Source: Zhihengliuella sp. (GTDB taxonomy: Bacteria > Actinomycetota > Actinomycetes > Actinomycetales > Micrococcaceae). Taken from it: a DNA stretch of 64,000 bases. This document shows positions 1-8,777 of the stretch, piece by piece. Within the stretch, counting starts at the first letter, position 1; the number at the start of each line of letters is the position of its first letter. The notes beneath the pieces are model-generated. The model made no database searches. It saw only the letters and a list, made by a program, of their open reading frames with translations, and had not been told where the DNA came from. The translations under genes and the position numbers were made by a program. The stretch lies in assembly GCF_031178195.1 (NCBI RefSeq), contig NZ_JAPSJL010000004.1:124001-188000 (forward strand), given 5' to 3'.

Positions 1-168
1 GGGACGACCCGCCTGACGGAGACCTGGGAGTTCACGACCGCCGGGCTCGAGCGCTTCGCGGAGCGCTACGGCGACGAGGCGCCGGCGCAGATCGAGCAGC
101 GGACCCGGGACGCCCTCGCGGGGATCCCGGAGACGCTCGCGGCCATCAAGCGCATCGCCGAGGGGTGA
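1..168 (+). CDS. SRPBCC family protein, C-terminal part (5' end outside window)
   Basis: The first 55 codons read without a stop to TGA at 166-168. The peptide starts TRLTETWEF and continues GLERFAERYGDEAP, then a helical tail ending AAIKRIAEG. An alternating TxLTExWEF strand followed by a long C-terminal helix is typical of the last part of the SRPBCC/polyketide cyclase ligand-binding fold. The ligand and role cannot be told from this piece. The call rests on pattern only, because the start and most of the domain lie upstream of base 1. Confidence 0.6.
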   Translation, partial: GTTRLTETWEFTTAGLERFAERYGDEAPAQIEQRTRDALAGIPETLAAIKRIAEG

Positions 169-265
169 CCGGGGCGCCCCCAGCGGAGCCGGACCTGTCA
201 AGGCGGCGGACCGGCCGGGTGGCCTTCGTCTCCGCAGGCCGCGCCGGTCCGCCTCGCGCGGGAGG

Positions 266-742
266 TCAGCCCGTGTACGGGTTGTCGATGAGACGCGACG
301 TGCCCGTGTCCTTGTTGTAGTTCCTCTCGGCATCGATCTCGTGGACGAGGACCTGCACCCAGCGGATCCTCTTCCCGAACTGGTGGTACTTCTTGTTCCA
401 GACGAAGGCGGTGCCGCAGCCGTTGGTGTCCTTTGCCCCATACACGGCGAACTGCGTCCCGTCCATGAACCGGATCCGAACATCCGTGTAGGCACCGAAA
501 CCGTCGCCTTTGCCGTTCGGTGCGCAGAGGTCCCGGACGCCGATATTGGCGGTGAAGGCGTTCCTCCCGTGGAAGGTGATTGTTCCCTTGGCGTGGGCAT
601 TGCCGTCGTTGGGCACGTATTCCGAATAGCCCGTCGACACGTTGAATCCGTACGTCTGGCTGGCGTGGGCCGGCACGCTGGCGCCGACCAGGAGGCCAGC
701 GCTCATGAGCCCGACCAGGCCGACCTTCAGAAGTTTCCTCAT
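266..742 (-). CDS. Small secreted protein of unknown function
   Basis: A 158-residue product starts at the ATG at 742, behind a GGAG-containing ribosome binding site. Residues 1-27 form a clear Sec signal peptide: MRKLLK, a hydrophobic core LVGLMSAGLLVGASV, then a PAHAS cleavage site. The mature part is polar and aromatic. It has two cysteines, in DLCAPNG and TNGCGTAF, that could form a disulfide. I recognise no family. The gene stands alone between other minus-strand genes. A longer in-frame start at 877 exists but would bury the signal peptide, so the ATG at 742 is preferred. Confidence 0.72.
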   Translation of the reverse strand: MRKLLKVGLVGLMSAGLLVGASVPAHASQTYGFNVSTGYSEYVPNDGNAHAKGTITFHGRNAFTANIGVRDLCAPNGKGDGFGAYTDVRIRFMDGTQFAVYGAKDTNGCGTAFVWNKKYHQFGKRIRWVQVLVHEIDAERNYNKDTGTSRLIDNPYTG

Positions 743-970
743 GATGACTCCTCGATGTGATGCAGCGGTGCGGTGCACTGCTTCTGATACACCGAAAATT
801 AGTCCCCTGGACGAAGGAAGGCCATGGGGAGGACTCCCCGCCGGAATGCGCCTGCGCTCGCACACGCGGCCTGTCACGCCGTGGGCTGGCGCGAGCGTTG
901 AGCGCAGACCGTCCGGGTCCGAGGGGTCTTGATCGCCTTCACGGTCGTCTGCCGGCCGGGCGGGTCCTGA

Positions 971-1249
971 TCAGCCGTCAGTCTCCAGATGCTCGGCGGC
1001 AGCCTCCTGCTCCGTCTGCGTGGCCGCATGGTCGAAGAAGAACCAGCAGAGTGCGCCGAGCACGGGGACGCACAGCACGACGACGACCCAGCCGAGCGTG
1101 CCCGTCGCGTCGCGGCGGTGCCGCGTTTTCTCGATCCGCACCATCGCGACGACGACGGCGACCACCCAGGCGGCGATGGCCGCCGTCAGCAGCCACTCGA
1201 GGGCCGGGTTGCCGGCAGGGGCGGCCGCAGCGGCGGAGTCGGTGAGCAT
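971..1249 (-). CDS. Small PLDc_N-domain membrane protein
   Basis: This is a 92-residue protein with two membrane segments. The first is near residues 18-38 (WLLTAAIAAWVVAVVVAMV) and the second near 52-72 (GTLGWVVVVLCVPVLGALCW). Two helices joined by a basic loop and ending in a CWFFF-type motif is the pattern of the PLDc_N family. That family is the membrane part found ahead of cardiolipin synthase-like enzymes and also occurs alone in actinobacteria. The C-terminal tail is acidic and cytoplasmic. Function of stand-alone copies is not established. It lies 15 bp from the 3' side of the next minus-strand gene. Confidence 0.75.
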   Translation of the reverse strand: MLTDSAAAAAPAGNPALEWLLTAAIAAWVVAVVVAMVRIEKTRHRRDATGTLGWVVVVLCVPVLGALCWFFFDHAATQTEQEAAAEHLETDG

Positions 1250-1264
1250 CCCCGTAGTCTACGG

Positions 1265-2641
1265 TCAGCGCCGGCGCGGGTGGCGCCCCAGGACGTGCCG
1301 CAGCGCGGGCTCCAGCTCCGGCGTCCGGAACCGATGACCCGCCTGCCGCAACCGCAGCGGCGCCACGTGCTGGCTCGCCAGCGCGAGCTCCTCCGCCCCC
1401 TCGCGTCCCAGTACTACGGCCGGTGCCACGCCCGGCACCGGCACCAGGGCCGGGCGCCGCAGCACCCGGGCCAGGACCCGCGTGTACTCGCGGTTGCGGA
1501 CCGCATCCGGTGCCACGGCGTTCACCGGGCCCGCGAGCTCCTCGTCCCACAGGGCGCGGTGGTAGACGTCCACCAGATCGTCCAGTCCGATCCAGGAGAG
1601 CCAGTGCATGCCCCCGGCGATCGGCCCGCCGAGACCGGCCGCGAAGAGCGGCCTCAGCACCGCGAGCTGGCCGCCCGCCGGGCTCTGTACCACTCCGGTC
1701 CGGACCGTCACCACGCGCAGACCGTCCCCGCCGGCGCCGCGCGCGGCGCCGGAGTGGGCGGCCGCCTCCCAGTCGGCCACCACGTCGGCGAGGAAGTCGG
1801 ACTCCTCGGGGCCGCCGCTGTCCTCGGTCAGCAGCTTCTCGCCGCGGTCCGCGCCGTAGACGCCGATCGCGGACGCGCTGACGAACGTCCGCACGCCCGT
1901 GGCGGCCGCGAGGTCGGACAGGCGCCGGGTGGGATCCACCCGGCTGTTGCGGATGGCCTCCTTGCGCTCGGGAGTGAAGCGCCCGAAGAGCGTCGCCCCG
2001 GCGAGGTGCACGACGGCGTCGCACCCCTCCAGCAGGTCAGGGGCCGGGTCGGCGGGGTTCCAGCGGCGCTCGTCCGGGCCGTTCGGCTCACCGCGGACGA
2101 GCCGGACCACGCGGTGCCCGCCCGTGGTGAGGAATGCCGTGAGGGCCGTCCCGACCAGGCCGGACGCGCCGGAGACGGCGACGGTCAGCGGGCCGGTCCA
2201 GGCCTCGGCGGCACGGCGGTGGGCGGCGAGGTCGTCGGCGAGCTGGCGGTGCCGGTAGGCGAGCATGGACTCGAGCAACGGGGAGGGGACCGGCGTCTCG
2301 ATCCGGTCGATCACGCGGGTGCGGTCCGTGCCCAGGGGCTCGAAGTCGTGCGTGTGGCGCCAGGGGAGCCGGCCGGCGGGGAGCGAGCGGCCGTCCGTGG
2401 CGACCGACTCGTCCACGAACCGGCGCCCCGGCACGTACCCGACCGACTCGTGCCGGGAGACCCACTTCAGGCCGGCGGGCAGGTTCAGCTCGGCCGTGCC
2501 GTCGCTGAGCGAGCCCGTCTCGGCGCGGACGCTGACGGGGAGCCACGGGGGCGTGAGTCGCTGGAAGGCGCCGGGCCGGGAGTACCAGGCGAAGACCTCG
2601 TCGATGGGTGCGTTGACTACGGAGGACCGTTGGATTGCCAT
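1265..2641 (-). CDS. TIGR01777-family epimerase with N-terminal SRPBCC domain
   Basis: The product has 458 residues in two parts. Residues 1-150 are an SRPBCC ligand-binding domain (NAPIDEVFAWYSRPGAFQRLTP). Residues 155-458 are a short-chain-dehydrogenase-like NAD(P) domain with the nucleotide loop GASGLVGTAL, then HLAGATLFGRFTPERK and SASAIGVYG. This fusion is the standard actinobacterial form of the YfcH/TIGR01777 family of uncharacterised nucleotide-sugar-type epimerases. The substrate is unknown. It is divergent from the photolyase gene with 68 bp between starts, so the two may share a promoter region. Confidence 0.88.
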   Translation of the reverse strand: MAIQRSSVVNAPIDEVFAWYSRPGAFQRLTPPWLPVSVRAETGSLSDGTAELNLPAGLKWVSRHESVGYVPGRRFVDESVATDGRSLPAGRLPWRHTHDFEPLGTDRTRVIDRIETPVPSPLLESMLAYRHRQLADDLAAHRRAAEAWTGPLTVAVSGASGLVGTALTAFLTTGGHRVVRLVRGEPNGPDERRWNPADPAPDLLEGCDAVVHLAGATLFGRFTPERKEAIRNSRVDPTRRLSDLAAATGVRTFVSASAIGVYGADRGEKLLTEDSGGPEESDFLADVVADWEAAAHSGAARGAGGDGLRVVTVRTGVVQSPAGGQLAVLRPLFAAGLGGPIAGGMHWLSWIGLDDLVDVYHRALWDEELAGPVNAVAPDAVRNREYTRVLARVLRRPALVPVPGVAPAVVLGREGAEELALASQHVAPLRLRQAGHRFRTPELEPALRHVLGRHPRRR

Positions 2642-2709
2642 GCTTCAGGTTCTCCCGGCCGGGCATTCGACGCAACACACGGCGGCCGGGCCGAGCCTAC
2701 GATGAAGTC

Positions 2710-4128
2710 ATGACCACCCTCGTCTGGTTCCGGGACGATCTGCGGCTCGCGGACCATCCCGCCCTCCATGCGGCGCTCGAGCGCGGCGGGCCAGTCCTCG
2801 GCCTGTACGTCCTGGACGAGGAGTCGCCCGGCGTCCGGCCGCTCGGCGGCGCCGCCCGCTGGTGGTTGCACCGCTCCCTCGCCTCGTTGGCCGAGCGGCT
2901 GCGCGAGCGTGGCTCGGACCTGATCCTCCGCAGCGGCCCGGCCGCTGACGTGGTCCCGGCGGTGGCAGCCGAGGCCGGCGCGGCCGTCGTCGTCTGGAAC
3001 CGCCGGTACGGCGGCCCCGAGCGCGCCGCCGACGCGGCGGTGAAGGAGGCCCTGCGCGCGCAGGGCATTGAAGCACGGTCGTTCGCCGGCAACCTGCTGT
3101 TCGAGCCGTGGACCATCACCACCGGGCAGGGCGGCCACTACAAGGTCTTCACCCCCTTCTGGCGGGCCTGCCTGGAGCAGCCCCCGCCCCGCGCACCGCT
3201 GCCGGAGCCGCGGGAGGTGCCCGGACCGGCGTCGTACCCGGCGTCGTACCCGGCGACCGACGCGCTCGACGCCTGGGGCCTCCTACCCGCCGCGCCGGAC
3301 TGGGCCGACGGCCTCCGCGAGGCGTGGGAGCCGGGCGAGCCGGCCGCCCGGCGACGGCTGCGGGACTTCCTCGCGGACGACGCCGACGCGTACGACCGGA
3401 CCCGCGACCACCCGGCCAGGGGCACCACGTCGCTCCTCTCGCCGCGCCTGCGCTGGGGCGAGCTCAGCCCGCACACCGTCTGGCGGGAGGCGATCGCGTC
3501 CGGACGCAACGTGGGCGGCTTCCTGTCCGAGGTCGGCTGGCGCGAGTTCGCCTGGCACACGCTCTTCCACTTCCCCGCGCTGGCGGAGGAGAACCTCAAC
3601 GCGCGGTTCGATGCGTTCCCCTGGCCCCGGCTCGACCACGATCGCCTGGCGCTGTGGCAGCAGGGGCGCACCGGGGTCCCGCTCGTGGATGCCGGGATGC
3701 GCGAGCTCTGGGCGACGGGCACCATGCACAACCGGGTGCGGATGGTGGCGGCCTCCTACCTGGTGAAGAACCTACTGATCGACTGGCGTCACGGCGAGCA
3801 GTGGTTCTGGGACACCCTCGTGGACGCGGACGCGGCGAGCAACCCGTTCAACTGGCAGTGGGTCGCCGGCTCCGGGGCGGACGCGGCCCCGTACTTCCGG
3901 ATCTTCAACCCGGAGACGCAGGCCAGGAAGTTCGATCCCGAGCGCCGCTACATCCGCCGCTGGGCGCCCGAGTACGTGGACGGCGGCGGGCCGGTCCCGG
4001 AGCCGCTGGTGGATCTGGGCGCCTCGCGCCGGGCGGCGCTGGACGCGTACGACGTCGTCAAGGCGACGGCCGCTGCATCGTCGCGGCAGGGCCCGACGGC
4101 CCGTGCCGCGGAAGGCTCTGCCGACTGA
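2710..4128 (+). CDS. phr: Deoxyribodipyrimidine photolyase (class I cryptochrome/photolyase)
   Basis: The 472-residue protein reverses UV pyrimidine dimers using FADH- and blue light. The N-terminal antenna domain begins TTLVWFRDDLRLADHPAL. The C-terminal FAD domain has VGWREFAWHTLFHFP, RMVAASYLVKNLLIDWR and the tryptophan-rich block NWQWVAGSGADAAPYFRIFNP, which are hallmarks of class I CPD photolyases. I chose the ATG at 2710 because the domain begins immediately there; an upstream in-frame ATG adds unrelated sequence. Its 3' end faces the flavoprotein gene, with a tandem repeat between them. Confidence 0.93.
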   Translation: MTTLVWFRDDLRLADHPALHAALERGGPVLGLYVLDEESPGVRPLGGAARWWLHRSLASLAERLRERGSDLILRSGPAADVVPAVAAEAGAAVVVWNRRYGGPERAADAAVKEALRAQGIEARSFAGNLLFEPWTITTGQGGHYKVFTPFWRACLEQPPPRAPLPEPREVPGPASYPASYPATDALDAWGLLPAAPDWADGLREAWEPGEPAARRRLRDFLADDADAYDRTRDHPARGTTSLLSPRLRWGELSPHTVWREAIASGRNVGGFLSEVGWREFAWHTLFHFPALAEENLNARFDAFPWPRLDHDRLALWQQGRTGVPLVDAGMRELWATGTMHNRVRMVAASYLVKNLLIDWRHGEQWFWDTLVDADAASNPFNWQWVAGSGADAAPYFRIFNPETQARKFDPERRYIRRWAPEYVDGGGPVPEPLVDLGASRRAALDAYDVVKATAAASSRQGPTARAAEGSAD

Positions 4129-4139
4129 GCGGCAGGCCC

Positions 4140-4218
4140 TACGTCAACGGGTACTGCGTCGACCGGGCCCTGTGTCGACCGGGCCCTGTGTCGACCGGGT
4201 CCTGCGTCGACCGGGCGG
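4140..4218. repeat. Tandem 16-bp repeat, four copies plus a degenerate one
   Basis: Four head-to-tail copies of TGYGTCGACCGGGYCC run from 4155 to 4218, and a decayed copy covers 4140-4154. Each copy contains a GTCGAC palindrome. The array sits in the 94-bp gap between two convergent genes, where it cannot affect coding. It could be a slipped-strand repeat, a protein binding array or a transcription end region. Confidence 0.85.
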
Positions 4219-4222
4219 TCCG

Positions 4223-5638
4223 TCAGAGCGTTGCCCGTCGGCCCGCCGCGGAGGCGTCGGGGAAGACCTTGCCCGGGTTGAGGATGCCGGCCGGGTCGAA
4301 GACCTGCTTGATCCGGCGCTGCAGATCGAACTGCGCCTCGCCGAGCTCGTCCCGCAGCCACGCCCGCTTCAGCAGGCCGATGCCGTGCTCGCCGCTGAGC
4401 GTGCCGCCGAGCTCCAGCGCCATGCCGAACACCTCGCCGGCCGCCGCCCAGATGGCTTCCGGCACCTCGCCCGCACCGCCGTCGTACACGAACGTCGGAT
4501 GCAGGTTCCCGTCCCCGGCATGGCAGGTGGTGGGGATGGCGACCCCGTACTTCTCCTCGAGGGCGCGCACGGCGGCGAACGCCTCGGCCATCCGGCTGCG
4601 CGGCACGGCGATGTCCTCCACCAGCAGCGTGCCCAAGGCCTCCAGGGAGGGGAAGGCGGAGCGGCGCAGCGCCACGAGCCGCTCGGCCTCGACCGGATCG
4701 GTGGTGACGTCCACGGTCCCGCCGGATTCTCGGGCGAGAGCGGCGATCCGCTCGGTGGTGGGCACGGCGTCGGACCCGTCGCACTGGACCAGGAGGTACG
4801 CGCCGCGGCCGGCGAGGTCCTGGCCGGTGCGCGCGGCGACGGCCTCCAGGGTGCGCTGGTCCATCAGCTCCATGATGGCAGGGACCAGCCCGGCCCGAGT
4901 CACCGCCGATGCGGCGCCGGCGGCGTCCTCCAGGGAGGCGAAGAACGCACCGAGCGTGACCGTCCCGCCGCGGACCAGTGGCTGGAGCTTGAGCGTGCAC
5001 TCCACGATGACGCCCAGCGTCCCCTCGGACCCGATCATGAGGGCGCAGAGGTCGTACCCGGTGACGCCCTTGACCGTGCGGTGGCCCACCGAGAGCAGCG
5101 TGCCGTCGGCGAGCACGACCTTCAGCGCGAGGACCGCTTCCCGGGTCACGCCGTACTTGGCGCACAGCAGACCGCCGGCGTTGGTGGCGATGTTCCCGCC
5201 GACGGTGGAGATGTCCTTGCTGGCGGGGTCCGGCGCCCACCAGAGTCCGTGCTCGGCGAGGATCTCGTTGAGCCGCCCGTTGAGGAGGCCGGGTTCGACG
5301 ACGGCGAGCCGGTTGTCCTCGGAGATCTCCAGGATGCGGTTCATGCCGGCGAGGTCGAGGACGATCTCACCGTCGCCGGCGATGGCCCCGCCGGCCAGCC
5401 CGGTCCCCGCGCCGCGGGTGACGATCGGGACGCCCGCGGCCGACGCGATCCGGCACACGGCCTGGACGTCCTCGATGCTCGTCGCGCGGACCACGGCCAG
5501 CGGTGGTCCGGCGGCGCGGTGCCCGGAGCGGTCGGCGGTCAAGGGCGCGAGGAGGGCCGGGTCAGTCTCCACGCGCCCGGGGAGGGCGGCGCGGAGGTGG
5601 TCGACGACGTCGTCGTTCGGGGCGGGCGTGGGAGGCAT
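4223..5638 (-). CDS. FAD-linked oxidase (GlcD/D-lactate dehydrogenase-like)
   Basis: The 471-residue flavoprotein has an N-terminal FAD_binding_4 domain with the pyrophosphate-binding stretch TRGAGTGLAGGAIAGDGEIV and a C-terminal FAD-oxidase C domain with CHAGDGNLHP and SGEHGIGLLKR. This layout matches the glycolate oxidase GlcD / D-lactate dehydrogenase family, which oxidises 2-hydroxy acids to 2-oxo acids. The exact substrate is not decidable, and no GlcE or GlcF subunit is nearby, so a single-subunit enzyme is more likely. The start at 5638 (MPPTPAPNDDVV) fits the family's N-terminus. The reading frame stays open further upstream but looks non-coding. Confidence 0.88.
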   Translation of the reverse strand: MPPTPAPNDDVVDHLRAALPGRVETDPALLAPLTADRSGHRAAGPPLAVVRATSIEDVQAVCRIASAAGVPIVTRGAGTGLAGGAIAGDGEIVLDLAGMNRILEISEDNRLAVVEPGLLNGRLNEILAEHGLWWAPDPASKDISTVGGNIATNAGGLLCAKYGVTREAVLALKVVLADGTLLSVGHRTVKGVTGYDLCALMIGSEGTLGVIVECTLKLQPLVRGGTVTLGAFFASLEDAAGAASAVTRAGLVPAIMELMDQRTLEAVAARTGQDLAGRGAYLLVQCDGSDAVPTTERIAALARESGGTVDVTTDPVEAERLVALRRSAFPSLEALGTLLVEDIAVPRSRMAEAFAAVRALEEKYGVAIPTTCHAGDGNLHPTFVYDGGAGEVPEAIWAAAGEVFGMALELGGTLSGEHGIGLLKRAWLRDELGEAQFDLQRRIKQVFDPAGILNPGKVFPDASAAGRRATL

Positions 5639-5876
5639 GCTGCGGTCCTGGTCGGTTCGGCCGACAGTCCGGCGGCGGCGCCGGAGAGCGGTGCGGTTGG
5701 TGTGGTCCGTTGATCGGAGACTACCTGTCCCGGCGCCCCGGGTGCTGGAGGCCGTCGTGCCGCCCGCATCGACGACGGCGTAGCACTCGGCCATCGCCCC
5801 GGTGTGAAATTCTGAGGTGAGAGCAGCGACGGCCCGGACTGCCGCTGCGCCAGCACCAAGTCTGAGGAGTCACGCC

Positions 5877-7076
5877 ATGCCGCAGCCCGCGTCCAGTCGA
5901 TCCCAGGTTCCCGGGTTCAAGGTCATGGAGGTCCTCCAGCGGGTCGCCGAGCTGCGCGAGGCCGGCCGTGACGTGATCTCCCTCTGCGCGGGCGAGCCCT
6001 CCGGTGGGGCACCGACGCCGGTGTCCCGCCGGGCCGCCGAGATCCACGCGTCCGGAACCGCCCTGACCTATACGCCGGCCCTCGGCGTCGCGCAGCTGCG
6101 CAACGCCATCGCCGGGCACTACCGCCGCTGGTACGGCCTCGACGTCGAGCCCCGCAACGTCGCCGTCACCACCGGGTCCTCCGGGGCGTTCATGCTCCTC
6201 TTCCTCACCGCCTTCAACCCGGGCGACCGGGTGGCGCTCGCAAAGCCCGGTTATCCCGCCTACCGCAACATTCTGAAGGCGCTCGGAATCGAGGTCGTGG
6301 AGATCGCCTGCGGCCCCGCGACCCGCTACCAGCCCACCCCCGAACTGCTCGACGCCGCCGCCGAGACGCACGGGCCGCTCGCCGGCGTCGTCCTCGCCTC
6401 GCCCGCCAACCCGACCGGGACCATGGTGGACCGGGGCGAGCTGACGGCCCTCGCCGACTGGTGCCGGACCAACGACGCGCGCCTGGTCAGCGACGAGATC
6501 TACCACGGCATCACCTACCCGGAGGCCGGCGCCGCCGACCCGCGCGGGGTCTGCGCGTGGGAACTGGACCGGGCGATGATCGTCATCTCGAGCTTCTCCA
6601 AGTACTGGGGCATGACCGGGTGGCGACTCGGCTGGGCGCTGGTGCCGGACAGCCTGCTCGGAGCGGTCGACGCGCTCGCCGGGAACGTGGCCCTCTGCCC
6701 GCCGGCCCCCGCGCAGTTCGCCGCCGTGGAGGCCTTCAGCGAGGAGTCCTACGGCGAGGCGGACGCCTTCCTCGCCGAATTCGCCGAGACACGGGACGCA
6801 CTGCTGGCAGAGCTGCCGCGGCTCGAGTGGGGCGATGTGGCGCCGGCCGACGGCGCTTTCTACCTCTACGCGGAGCTGGGGGAGCAGCTGCGCGGCTTCG
6901 CGGACTCCGCCGAGTACTGCTCGGCGCTGCTGGAGGCGGAGGGCGTGGCCCTCACGCCGGGATCGGACTTCGACGACGACGGCGGCCGGACCGCCGTGCG
7001 CCTCAGCTTCGCCGCCGGACGTGAGCAGGTGCTGGCTGCAGTGGACCGGATCGTCCGCTTCCAGACGGCACGTTGA
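5877..7076 (+). CDS. Class I/II pyridoxal-phosphate aminotransferase
   Basis: The 399-residue product shows fold type I aminotransferase motifs: SPANPTGTM, SDEIYHGITY and the Schiff-base lysine in SSFSKYWGMTGWR. It is closest in pattern to aspartate/alanine-type aminotransferases of actinobacteria, but the amino donor is unknown. The start at 5877 has a GAGGAG site eight bases upstream. Its stop codon overlaps the TTG start of the next gene, so the two are probably translationally coupled. Confidence 0.9.
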   Translation: MPQPASSRSQVPGFKVMEVLQRVAELREAGRDVISLCAGEPSGGAPTPVSRRAAEIHASGTALTYTPALGVAQLRNAIAGHYRRWYGLDVEPRNVAVTTGSSGAFMLLFLTAFNPGDRVALAKPGYPAYRNILKALGIEVVEIACGPATRYQPTPELLDAAAETHGPLAGVVLASPANPTGTMVDRGELTALADWCRTNDARLVSDEIYHGITYPEAGAADPRGVCAWELDRAMIVISSFSKYWGMTGWRLGWALVPDSLLGAVDALAGNVALCPPAPAQFAAVEAFSEESYGEADAFLAEFAETRDALLAELPRLEWGDVAPADGAFYLYAELGEQLRGFADSAEYCSALLEAEGVALTPGSDFDDDGGRTAVRLSFAAGREQVLAAVDRIVRFQTAR

Positions 7077-7594
7077 AGGCCAGGATCAGACCGGCCATCG
7101 ACCAGGACCTGCCCCGCCTCCAGGACATCGAGATCGCCGCCGGGCAGGCCTTCAGAGCGGTCGGCATGGAATCCATCGCCGACGACGCGCCGCCGTCGTG
7201 GGCGGACCTGAAGGGGTATCAGGGTGACGGTCGCGCCTGGGTCGCCCTGGACGACGCTGACAACCCGGTCGCGTACCTGCTGCTTGAGATCCTCGGCTCC
7301 GCTGCCCACATCGAGCAGGTCTCCGTCCATCCGGATCATGCCCGGCAGGGATTGGGTCGGCGCCTGATCGAGCACGCTGCCGCCTGTGCTCGCGCACGCG
7401 GCCTCGTCGCCCTGACGCTCACCACCTTTGAGCACGTGCCCTGGAACGCCCCTTACTACGCGCGGCTTGGCTTCCGAACCGTGCCCGCGGCCGAGTGGAG
7501 CGAGGAGCTTCGCGCGGTCGTCGCCGCCGAGCGCCAGCACGGGCTGGATGCGTGGCCGCGCGTTGTCATGCGGCGCCGGCTGCCCGCGAGCTAG
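7073..7594 (+). CDS. GNAT-family N-acetyltransferase
   Basis: The 173-residue protein has the acetyl-CoA binding segment VSVHPDHARQGLGRRLIEHA (R/Q-x-x-G-x-G/A type), followed by the late GNAT strand PYYARLGFRTV. It starts with TTG at 7073 and shares four bases with the stop of the aminotransferase gene (TTGA). No closer start begins the KARIRPAIDQDLP strand as well. The acceptor substrate is unknown. Coupling to an aminotransferase suggests a small amine or amino acid, but this is inference. Confidence 0.87.
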   Translation: MKARIRPAIDQDLPRLQDIEIAAGQAFRAVGMESIADDAPPSWADLKGYQGDGRAWVALDDADNPVAYLLLEILGSAAHIEQVSVHPDHARQGLGRRLIEHAAACARARGLVALTLTTFEHVPWNAPYYARLGFRTVPAAEWSEELRAVVAAERQHGLDAWPRVVMRRRLPAS

Positions 7595-7696
7595 GAAGCG
7601 GGCTCGTGCCGCCGCGCCCGCCGCGCGGGACGTATCCTCGATGAGGCGCGCGGTGCCGTCGTACTGATTGAACTCTTCACCCCCAGGAGCGCACCC

Positions 7697-8224
7697 ATGA
7701 CCGAGGCCGGAACCCCGAGCGAGTCCACCGTGGACGACTCGAACGGCCGCTTCGCAGCTCGGATCCTGGCCGTCTTCGCCGTCGCGGCGCTGCTGACCTG
7801 GGCGCTGCTCGCGATGATGTGGTCGGGCACCGTGAGACTGCCGATCTCCGGCACCGTCGCGCAGCTCGCGGTGAACCTGCTGGTCGCCGCCGCGGTGTTC
7901 CTGCTCGTCAAGTCACGCCGGGACCTCGCCGGGGTCGCCGTCCTGCAATTGATCCTCGCCTTCGTGATCTCCCTCGTGGAGATCAGCGCGGGCAGCGTCT
8001 TCACCTGGTACCTCGGGGTCGGCCTGGTGGTCTGGGCCCTGAAGCTGCGGGACGTCCTCGTCGCCGTTGCGGCGGCCGCGGCCTTCACGGCGGTCGGGTT
8101 CGTCTACGCTTTCCCGACGCTCTTCGGCCTGGTGCCGACGGTGGCTCTGGTGGCGTCGCTCGTGATCGCTGCGACGGCGGTGGGCCGTTGGTTGCTGGCG
8201 CGCCGCACGGCGCGGCTCGGCTGA
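7697..8224 (+). CDS. Polytopic membrane protein of unknown function
   Basis: The 175-residue protein has an acidic N-terminal tail (residues 1-20) followed by five or six hydrophobic segments, roughly at 22-43, 53-71, 76-96, 98-116, 118-136 and 140-163. It ends in a basic RRTARLG tail. I recognise no family. It is transcribed alone, and its 3' end lies only 19 bp from a convergent gene. Confidence 0.68.
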   Translation: MTEAGTPSESTVDDSNGRFAARILAVFAVAALLTWALLAMMWSGTVRLPISGTVAQLAVNLLVAAAVFLLVKSRRDLAGVAVLQLILAFVISLVEISAGSVFTWYLGVGLVVWALKLRDVLVAVAAAAAFTAVGFVYAFPTLFGLVPTVALVASLVIAATAVGRWLLARRTARLG

Positions 8225-8243
8225 GCGGCCGAGGGCCGAGAGC

Positions 8244-8696
8244 CTAGCGTGCGCGACCGCTGACCAGGTACCGGTTCCGCGTCTCGATCAGCCGCTGGAG
8301 GTAGCGGCCCAGGAACAGTCGTTCGACCATCCGGCCGAGCACGCCGAAGGGCGCCGAGAACTCGACGCGGTCCACCATGAGCGTCTCCTCTCCGTCGCGG
8401 ACGAACTCGTGGACGTGCCGGAAGCGGCGGAACGGTCCCCGGACCTGCTCGTCCACGAAGTAGTCGGGAGCCTCCATGGCGGTGATGCGGCTGGTCATGC
8501 GGATCGGGACGCCGAAGTGCCAGGCCCGCCACGTCACCTCCTCGCCGCAGGAGATCATCCCCGAGGTGGTCCCGGCGACCGCCCGTTCACGCGAGGAGGC
8601 CATGGAGACGGTATGGGCGTCGATGCTGCGCGAGAGGTCGAAGAGCTCCCGCACCGGCATGCTGGTCCGGGTCCTGCACTCGAATCTCACCGTCAT
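8244..8696 (-). CDS. SRPBCC family protein
   Basis: The 150-residue protein begins MTVRFECRTRTSMPVRELFDLSRSIDAH. It continues through GPFRRFRHVHEFV and VDRVEFSAPFGVLGRMVERLFLGRYLQRLIETRNRYL. This is the START/SRPBCC ligand-binding fold, in the subtype sometimes called cell-division inhibitor-like or coenzyme Q-binding-like. The ligand is unknown. The start at 8696 is the first methionine before the domain. Upstream extension to 9353 in the same frame is antisense to the next gene and is not believed. It is divergent from that membrane protein gene, with 81 bp between starts. Confidence 0.8.
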   Translation of the reverse strand: MTVRFECRTRTSMPVRELFDLSRSIDAHTVSMASSRERAVAGTTSGMISCGEEVTWRAWHFGVPIRMTSRITAMEAPDYFVDEQVRGPFRRFRHVHEFVRDGEETLMVDRVEFSAPFGVLGRMVERLFLGRYLQRLIETRNRYLVSGRAR

Positions 8697-8777
8697 GACT
8701 TGAGTCTCGCAGGTCAACCGCCGTGGTGGAGTCGGAGCGTGGTTCCGCTCTGGCCGCGCGCCTGACATTCTTTCCCC

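Noticed and set aside
989-2713. Very long plus-strand open frame over the epimerase gene
   Set aside because: It is antisense to a protein with clear domains, has Arg/Gly/Pro-rich composition typical of GC-rich shadow frames, and shows no family motif.
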